From: PALSA-188 sp963720075
GTDB lineage: Bacteria > Acidobacteriota > Terriglobia > Terriglobales > Acidobacteriaceae
Assembly (NCBI GenBank): GCA_963720075.1
Contig: CAVREG010000013.1
Coordinates: 62,001 to 126,000 of the forward strand
DNA length: 64,000 bases
Direction of reading: 5' to 3'
The notes beneath the pieces were generated by a model that did no database searches, was not told where the DNA came from, and worked only from the letters and a program-made list of their open reading frames with translations. Position numbers and translations under genes: made by a program. Below, piece by piece: positions 59,105-64,000 of this stretch (positions are counted from its first letter, which is position 1; every line of letters starts with the position of its first letter).

Positions 59105-60637
59105 ATGACAAAATTCATAACTGTTGTCCGGGCATCGTGTTCTTCCCGCCTCCTATTTTGCGCCCTATGCCTTTTCGTTTTACCAGCGTTAGTTCAGGCT
59201 CGCGGGGAACAGACATCTTCCGGTTCCGACAAGTCTCCAATTGGCGCGCAGAAACAGAATGCGCCCGCTGAAACTAACACGAGTCCTGGCGCTCCAGAAG
59301 AACCCGCGCCCCCACTGGCGAACACGAAGATTTCTTCTCAGCAAGCTGCTGATTTGTTTCGAGAGGTTGACCAGATTCTACAATTTGCAAGCAAAGACAC
59401 TGATCTTCCAATCAAGCACCGCGTTCGACCACGGCTCACCAGCCGCGACGAGGTGGTCGCCTATCTGCAAAAGAGCATGTCCGAAGATAAAGATGCGAAG
59501 CGGCTGCGGCGCTCCGAGTCGGTGCTCAAAAAATTTGGATTGCTGCCGCAAGATTTCGATCTCGGCAAGTTTCTCGTCGGGTTGCTGAAGGAACAAATTG
59601 CCGGCTATTACGATCCGAAAACAAAAGTAGTGAACTTGCTCGACTGGGTGGATGTCGCCGCCCAGCGACCCGTGCTGGCACACGAATTGACTCATGCGCT
59701 GCAAGACCAATCATTCAATCTCGATAAGTGGATGACGAAAACCGACATTGATTTGCAGACGAAGAGAAGACCAACTCCGCTGGAAGTGCAGAATGACGAG
59801 ACTTCAGAAGCGCGCCAAGCGGTGGTCGAGGGCCAGGCTATGGCCGTGCTGGTGGATTACATGTTGCGTCCAACGGGCCAATCGCTGGTCAACTCTCCGG
59901 AGGTCGCCAAAGCGCTCGAGGACGGGATGTTGGCTGGAACGCCGGATTCGATTCAGTTTCGCAGCGCCCCAATTTATTTGAGAGAGGCTTTAACCTTTCC
60001 CTATCGCTATGGACTGGAATTTGAAGCCGCATTGCTGCGCGCAGGAGGGAAGCAAAAGGCGTATGCAGACGCCTTCTTGAATCCGCCGCACACCTCCCGT
60101 CAAATTATGGAACCGAAGACCTATCTTTCCAACGAGCGCATCGAACCATTGCCCCTGCCGGACTTCAAGCATATTTTCAAGAATTACAAACGTTTTGACA
60201 TCGGTGCAATTGGTGAGTTCGATGTCGCGGTGCTGATTGATCAGTATGCCGGAGCCGACGCCTCCCGCGAACTATATCCAGGATGGCGGGGCGGTTATTA
60301 CTATGCCGCGCAGCCTAAGAAAGATCCTGCCGCTCCTCTCGGCCTCCTTTACGTTTCACGCTGGTCGGATCCCGCCAGGGCCGAGCATTTCGCGGCCATC
60401 TACGCGAACTATTTGCCGAAGAGATATCTTCACGTGCGCGATGTGGCGTCGGATGGGGACAAAACGGCTGAAAGTATCAACACGCCAGACCGGCTCACCG
60501 GCACTCACACCTGGCTGACCGAGACCGGACCCGTGGTGATTGAGGTAAAGGGCGACAAAGTATTGATAAGCGAAAGCCTGGATCAGCCCACGACCGACAA
60601 ATTAGAAGGCGCGGTTTTTAAGGATGCCACAAGATGA
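59105..60637 (+). CDS. Exported predicted zinc metallopeptidase (HELTH motif)
   Basis: A 510-residue exported protein. Signal peptide from ATG 59105 ('LLFCALCLFVLPALVQA'), a linker rich in Pro/Ala/Ser/Gly, then a helical domain and the gluzincin-type motif 'RPVLAHELTHALQDQSFN' (His193-Glu194-x-x-His197). A Glu at about 242 ('VVEGQAMAVLVDYM') is a candidate third ligand. The second half has 'LPLPDFKHIFKNYKRFDIGAIGEFDVAVLIDQ' and no known family to me. Active-site logic is inferred from motif only. It is alone, upstream of mtnP. Confidence 0.78.
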   Translation: MTKFITVVRASCSSRLLFCALCLFVLPALVQARGEQTSSGSDKSPIGAQKQNAPAETNTSPGAPEEPAPPLANTKISSQQAADLFREVDQILQFASKDTDLPIKHRVRPRLTSRDEVVAYLQKSMSEDKDAKRLRRSESVLKKFGLLPQDFDLGKFLVGLLKEQIAGYYDPKTKVVNLLDWVDVAAQRPVLAHELTHALQDQSFNLDKWMTKTDIDLQTKRRPTPLEVQNDETSEARQAVVEGQAMAVLVDYMLRPTGQSLVNSPEVAKALEDGMLAGTPDSIQFRSAPIYLREALTFPYRYGLEFEAALLRAGGKQKAYADAFLNPPHTSRQIMEPKTYLSNERIEPLPLPDFKHIFKNYKRFDIGAIGEFDVAVLIDQYAGADASRELYPGWRGGYYYAAQPKKDPAAPLGLLYVSRWSDPARAEHFAAIYANYLPKRYLHVRDVASDGDKTAESINTPDRLTGTHTWLTETGPVVIEVKGDKVLISESLDQPTTDKLEGAVFKDATR

Positions 60638-60712
60638 AACGCTAACCGCACACTTCCGATTTCATTTGTATAATCTCCATTCGCCACTATCACGAACGCT
60701 CCAGGAGGATTC

Positions 60713-61591
60713 TTGTCGCAGGCGGAAATTGGAATCATTGGAGGCAGTGGGCTTTACTCCATGCCTGGCTTGACCGACGTCCGTGAAGTCCCGCAGACTA
60801 CGCCTTTCGGCGAGCCATCCGACCCTTATATTCTCGGCACCCTGGAAGGCAGGAAAGTGGCCTTCCTGGCGCGCCATGGTCGCGGACACCGCATCCTCCC
60901 CACTGAGTTAAATTTCCGCGCTAACATTTACGGATTCAAGCAGCTCGGCGTGGAAAGAATTGTTTCCGTCTCCGCTGTCGGGTCATTGAAGGAAGAACAC
61001 AAGCCCCTGGATTTCGTAATTCCCGATCAATTTTTCGATCGCACCCGACATCGCGTGGATACTTTTTTCGGTGACGGCGTTGTGGCCCACATTGCTTTCG
61101 CCGACCCAATTTGCCCCGAACTGGCGGCCGCGGTCGAAGCCGCGTCCAAAAAAGCTGCGGTCACAGCAAAACGTGGCGGCACGTACCTGTGTATGGAGGG
61201 TCCGCAATTTTCCACAAAGGCTGAATCCAATGTATATCGCAGCTGGGGCATGGACGTTATCGGCATGACGAACCTGCAAGAAGCCAAGCTCGCCCGCGAA
61301 GCTGAAATCTGTTATGTGACTATCGCAATGGTGACCGACTATGACTGCTGGCATCCCCATCATGATTCCGTAACCGTGGATCAAATCGTGGCGGTCCTCC
61401 TGAAAAACGCGGAGAACGCGTGCAAAGTAGTTCGCGAAACAGTCGCCGCCATGCCGAAGGCGCGAGGCTGCAAATGCGGTTCAGCGTTGGCCCATGCCAT
61501 CCTGACTGATCGCGATAAGATCCCACCAGCGACTCGGAAGAAATTGAAACTTATCCTCGATAAATATTTAGAGAGCAAATCCACCCAATGA
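60713..61591 (+). CDS. mtnP: S-methyl-5'-thioadenosine phosphorylase
   Basis: A 292-residue phosphorylase that cleaves methylthioadenosine to adenine and methylthioribose-1-phosphate. Start TTG with a strong AGGAGG. 'IGIIGGSGLYSMPGL', 'RHGRGHRILPTELNFRANIYGFK', 'CMEGPQFSTKAESNVYRSWGMDVIGMTNLQEAKLAREA' and 'MVTDYDCWHPH' (adenine-type Asp pair, unlike inosine-type) support MTAP rather than PNP. Its stop overlaps the next start as ATGA. Confidence 0.93.
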   Translation: MSQAEIGIIGGSGLYSMPGLTDVREVPQTTPFGEPSDPYILGTLEGRKVAFLARHGRGHRILPTELNFRANIYGFKQLGVERIVSVSAVGSLKEEHKPLDFVIPDQFFDRTRHRVDTFFGDGVVAHIAFADPICPELAAAVEAASKKAAVTAKRGGTYLCMEGPQFSTKAESNVYRSWGMDVIGMTNLQEAKLAREAEICYVTIAMVTDYDCWHPHHDSVTVDQIVAVLLKNAENACKVVRETVAAMPKARGCKCGSALAHAILTDRDKIPPATRKKLKLILDKYLESKSTQ

Positions 61592-62511
61592 GCATTCTTG
61601 CCGTAGGGTCCATCGCTTTTGATTCCATCGCCACGCCCTCTGGCCGCGCCGATAGCGTAGTCGGCGGCTCCGCAACATATTTCTCTTTGGCTGCCAGTTA
61701 CTTCACCGACGTTCGCGTAGTCGCCGTGGTCGGCGAAGACTTTACCTCCGAACACGAAAGCATTTTGAAGAAACGCGGAGTGGATACTCGCGGCATCGAG
61801 CACGCCAAGGGGAAAACTTTCCGCTGGGGCGGACATTATCTCGACAACCTCAACGAAGCGAAAACTGATTTCACCGAATTGAACGTCTTCGAACAATTCA
61901 AGCCGCGCATTCCGACCGAATACCAAAATTCGCAAATTCTTTTTCTGGGAAATATCCATCCCAGTTTGCAGAAAGCGGTCCGGAAGGAGATGAACAAGGT
62001 ACAACTCACCGGCGGCGACACCATGAATTACTGGATACAGGGCTCCCGCAGCGAACTGACCGAAACCTTGAAGCTGGTGGATATCCTCTTGATTAACGAC
62101 GGCGAGGCCCGAATGCTCGCCGACGAAAGCAGCGTACCGCGCGCCGCGCGCAAAGTGATGGCTCTCGGGCCGCGAGCGCTGGTTATCAAACACGGCGAAT
62201 ATGGTGCGACGATCTTTTTTCGCGAGGGTGCCTTCGGTTTGGGAAGCCATCCGTTTCGCGCTCCCGCTCTGCCTATCGAAGAAGTTAAAGATCCTACCGG
62301 AGCTGGAGATTCTTTCGCCGGCGGATTTATGGGATACATCGCCTCGCAACCCGACTTGACTCGCGAAGTCTTGAAGCGCGCGCTTTTTTACGGCGGCGTT
62401 ATGGGATCATTCGCAGTCGAGCGTTTCGGAACCGAACGCTTGCAATCGCTAACCCGTGATGAGATTGAAGCCCGTTTCAAAGTCTTCCGCGAATTGACCC
62501 ATCTGGAATGA
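61588..62511 (+). CDS. PfkB family carbohydrate/nucleoside kinase
   Basis: A 307-residue kinase of the ribokinase/adenosine kinase fold: N-terminal 'LAVGSIAFDSIATP' and 'VVGGSATYFSLAASYF', C-terminal 'DPTGAGDSFAGGFMGYI' with the catalytic Asp. Placement right behind mtnP (ATGA overlap) suggests adenosine kinase or a methylthioribose-linked kinase, but the family can act on many sugars. The stop overlaps the next gene start (ATGA). Confidence 0.88.
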   Translation: MSILAVGSIAFDSIATPSGRADSVVGGSATYFSLAASYFTDVRVVAVVGEDFTSEHESILKKRGVDTRGIEHAKGKTFRWGGHYLDNLNEAKTDFTELNVFEQFKPRIPTEYQNSQILFLGNIHPSLQKAVRKEMNKVQLTGGDTMNYWIQGSRSELTETLKLVDILLINDGEARMLADESSVPRAARKVMALGPRALVIKHGEYGATIFFREGAFGLGSHPFRAPALPIEEVKDPTGAGDSFAGGFMGYIASQPDLTREVLKRALFYGGVMGSFAVERFGTERLQSLTRDEIEARFKVFRELTHLE

Positions 62512-64000
62512 GATCCCTTCCCCACCAGAGCGGCGAAAACCATAGCCGGAACCGCGAAACTTTACTAGTGACTCAGCTTGCCTCCGGCATTTCCATTCTT
62601 ACCTTCATGATTTATTTGCGGCACGGCAATTTGCTGCTTTATGGCGATGCCGTGGCGCACATCAACATCGCGCGCCGTGTTTTCGATTCCAAGACGCCGG
62701 GCCTCCTTCAGCTTGGCACGGTTTGGTTGCCTTTGCCGCACTTGCTGATGGTTCCGTTTCTGATTTCAAACGTGTTTTGGCAAACAGGAATCGGCGGATC
62801 CATTCCTTCGATGATCGCCTATGTCCTCGGGGTTTCCGGCATCTTTCGTCTGGTCCGCGGCAGCTTGATCTTTCACGCACGGTCAAATTCGGCCGGTCGT
62901 GTCGCCGCCTGGATTGCCGCCGGAGTTTACGCGGCAAATCCAAATCTGCTTTATCTGCAAAGCACTGCCATGACCGAGTCGTTGTACCTGGCGCTATTTA
63001 TTTGGGCGGTCGTCTATCTCGCTGAGTTTGCCCGCGCAAAGGATCGAAGCAATGGCCGCAAGCACATGGCCAAAGACTCCTCATCCGCGTTGATTAAGTC
63101 AGGCCTGTGTCTAATAGGCGCATGCTTAACCCGTTATGACGGATGGTTTCTAGCCGCAACCATGTGCGCGTTAGCTTTCTTCGTATTAAAACGCCATGGG
63201 GAGAATAGAAAACAACTGCACGCCGCTCTCCGGAACTTCATTCTATTAGCCGCGGCGGCGCCGATCCTCTGGCTCGCCTACAACGCTGCCGTCTATCGAA
63301 ATCCTCTGGAATTTGCCAATGGACCTTATTCGGCAAAAGCTATTGAGGCGAGAAACGTCACAACAGGCAACCCGTCGCATCCGGGTGCGCACAACCTGGC
63401 GGTTGCATTCAGTTTTTTTCTGAAGTCGGCGGAGCTGAACGTTTCATCGGTGACCGCAGTTCAGAGATTGTGGGTCGCTCTGTTATTTCTGGGAACAGTG
63501 ATGACACTCGTCTTTGATGCGCGTCTGTGGCCACTTCTATTGCTCTGGATTCCGGTGCCTTTTTATATGCTGTCGGTTGCCTATGCTGGCGTCCCTATAT
63601 TTCTGCCGGTTTGGTGGCCTCATTCTTATTACAACCTCCGTTATGGATTGCAATTGCTTCCTGCATTTGCGATATTCCTTGCGCTGTTTGCTCATTTTGC
63701 ATTCGGCCTGGGGTTGAAGAACTCTTCAAAAACGGCCGTCGGAATCGCACTTCTATTCCTTGTAGCTGGAAGTTATGTCGCGATTTGGTATCAGCGCCCA
63801 GCATGTTTTCTCGAAGCTTGGACAAATTCCCGGGACAGAATTGCCCTCGAAACCGCGCTGGCCGAGAATCTGCGAAAGCTGCCCAGCGATTCGACCTTGC
63901 TGATGTATCTCGGCAATCACGTCGGAGCTCTTCAGGATGCGGGCATACCGTTGAACCGCGTGATCAACGAAGGCAATCACCGTCCGTGGAAAAAGCGGTC
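62508..64000 (+). CDS. Multipass GT-C type glycosyltransferase, 3' end outside the window
   Basis: Starts at ATG 62508, overlapping the PfkB stop as ATGA, and stays open to the window edge (497 codons visible). Many hydrophobic segments. A GT-C-like first loop holds 'LYGDAVAHINIARRVFDS' followed by 'QLGTVWLPLPHLLMVPF', where an Asp at about residue 50 is the catalytic type of PMT/ArnT-family enzymes using lipid-linked sugars. Helices follow around 'AAWIAAGVYAANPNLLYLQS', 'LFIWAVVYLAEF', 'LLAAAAPILWLAYNAAVY'. A soluble C-terminal part begins near residue 425. Acceptor unknown. Confidence 0.85.
   Translation, partial: MRSLPHQSGENHSRNRETLLVTQLASGISILTFMIYLRHGNLLLYGDAVAHINIARRVFDSKTPGLLQLGTVWLPLPHLLMVPFLISNVFWQTGIGGSIPSMIAYVLGVSGIFRLVRGSLIFHARSNSAGRVAAWIAAGVYAANPNLLYLQSTAMTESLYLALFIWAVVYLAEFARAKDRSNGRKHMAKDSSSALIKSGLCLIGACLTRYDGWFLAATMCALAFFVLKRHGENRKQLHAALRNFILLAAAAPILWLAYNAAVYRNPLEFANGPYSAKAIEARNVTTGNPSHPGAHNLAVAFSFFLKSAELNVSSVTAVQRLWVALLFLGTVMTLVFDARLWPLLLLWIPVPFYMLSVAYAGVPIFLPVWWPHSYYNLRYGLQLLPAFAIFLALFAHFAFGLGLKNSSKTAVGIALLFLVAGSYVAIWYQRPACFLEAWTNSRDRIALETALAENLRKLPSDSTLLMYLGNHVGALQDAGIPLNRVINEGNHRPWKKR

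Overview
The window looks like chromosome of an Acidobacteriota bacterium, probably class Terriglobia. I infer this from gene content, not from a marker gene: a large Oar-like TonB receptor with an N-terminal carboxypeptidase-regulatory domain, DinB-family proteins, a BON/glycine-zipper envelope protein, many hybrid kinases and dense palindromic repeats. Base composition is moderately GC-rich and even. I saw no rRNA, tRNA, CRISPR array, transposase or prophage. Both ends cut genes: ppk1 enters from the left, and a multipass glycosyltransferase runs off the right.

Layout. 0-4 kb: polyphosphate genes ppk1-sixA, with ppx convergent to them. 4-11 kb: single genes (repeat-containing secreted protein, DUF5996, SPFH protein, FAD monooxygenase, DinB, KAS II-like synthase). 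11.4-23.7 kb: a signalling island of two divergent operons. The leftward one is a chain of seven overlapping ORFs (three histidine kinases, one split by a frameshift, alternating with three receiver-only regulators). The rightward one is TonB receptor, YfiR, a CHASE8 hybrid kinase and a receiver-GGDEF diguanylate cyclase. 24-29 kb: an ECF sigma operon, murB, a bacilliredoxin, a lipoprotein and a second DinB. 29-36 kb: three linked secreted proteins, a coiled-coil exported protein, a prepilin peptidase followed by a degenerate PAS kinase, a BON-domain protein and a PilZ protein. 36-50 kb: mostly housekeeping (mobA, an MlaF-like ATPase, ribE/ribD, ftsY, MFS, HD-GYP, gpsA/plsY/thpR, TonB, M16 peptidase, rlmN). 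50-64 kb: an Oar-like receptor, ilvN and ilvB with a leader-peptide attenuator, a Tat phosphoesterase, a two-DTG aspartic protease, a GT2, a metallopeptidase, and the overlapping mtnP-pfkB-glycosyltransferase genes.

How the genes work together. Cyclic di-GMP is the main regulatory theme: synthesis (22.7 kb, with an intact I-site), breakdown (HD-GYP at 42.2 kb) and sensing (PilZ at 35.6 kb) are all present. The most unusual arrangement is the YfiR/CHASE8 module, where the sensor normally fused to a cyclase instead heads a phosphorelay kinase, with the cyclase encoded next as a separate receiver protein. The best regulatory element is the ilvB leader: a 32-codon peptide with 12 Val/Leu/Ile codons followed by a terminator hairpin. 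REPIN-like palindrome pairs sit in several intergenic gaps, including between ilvB and ilvN.
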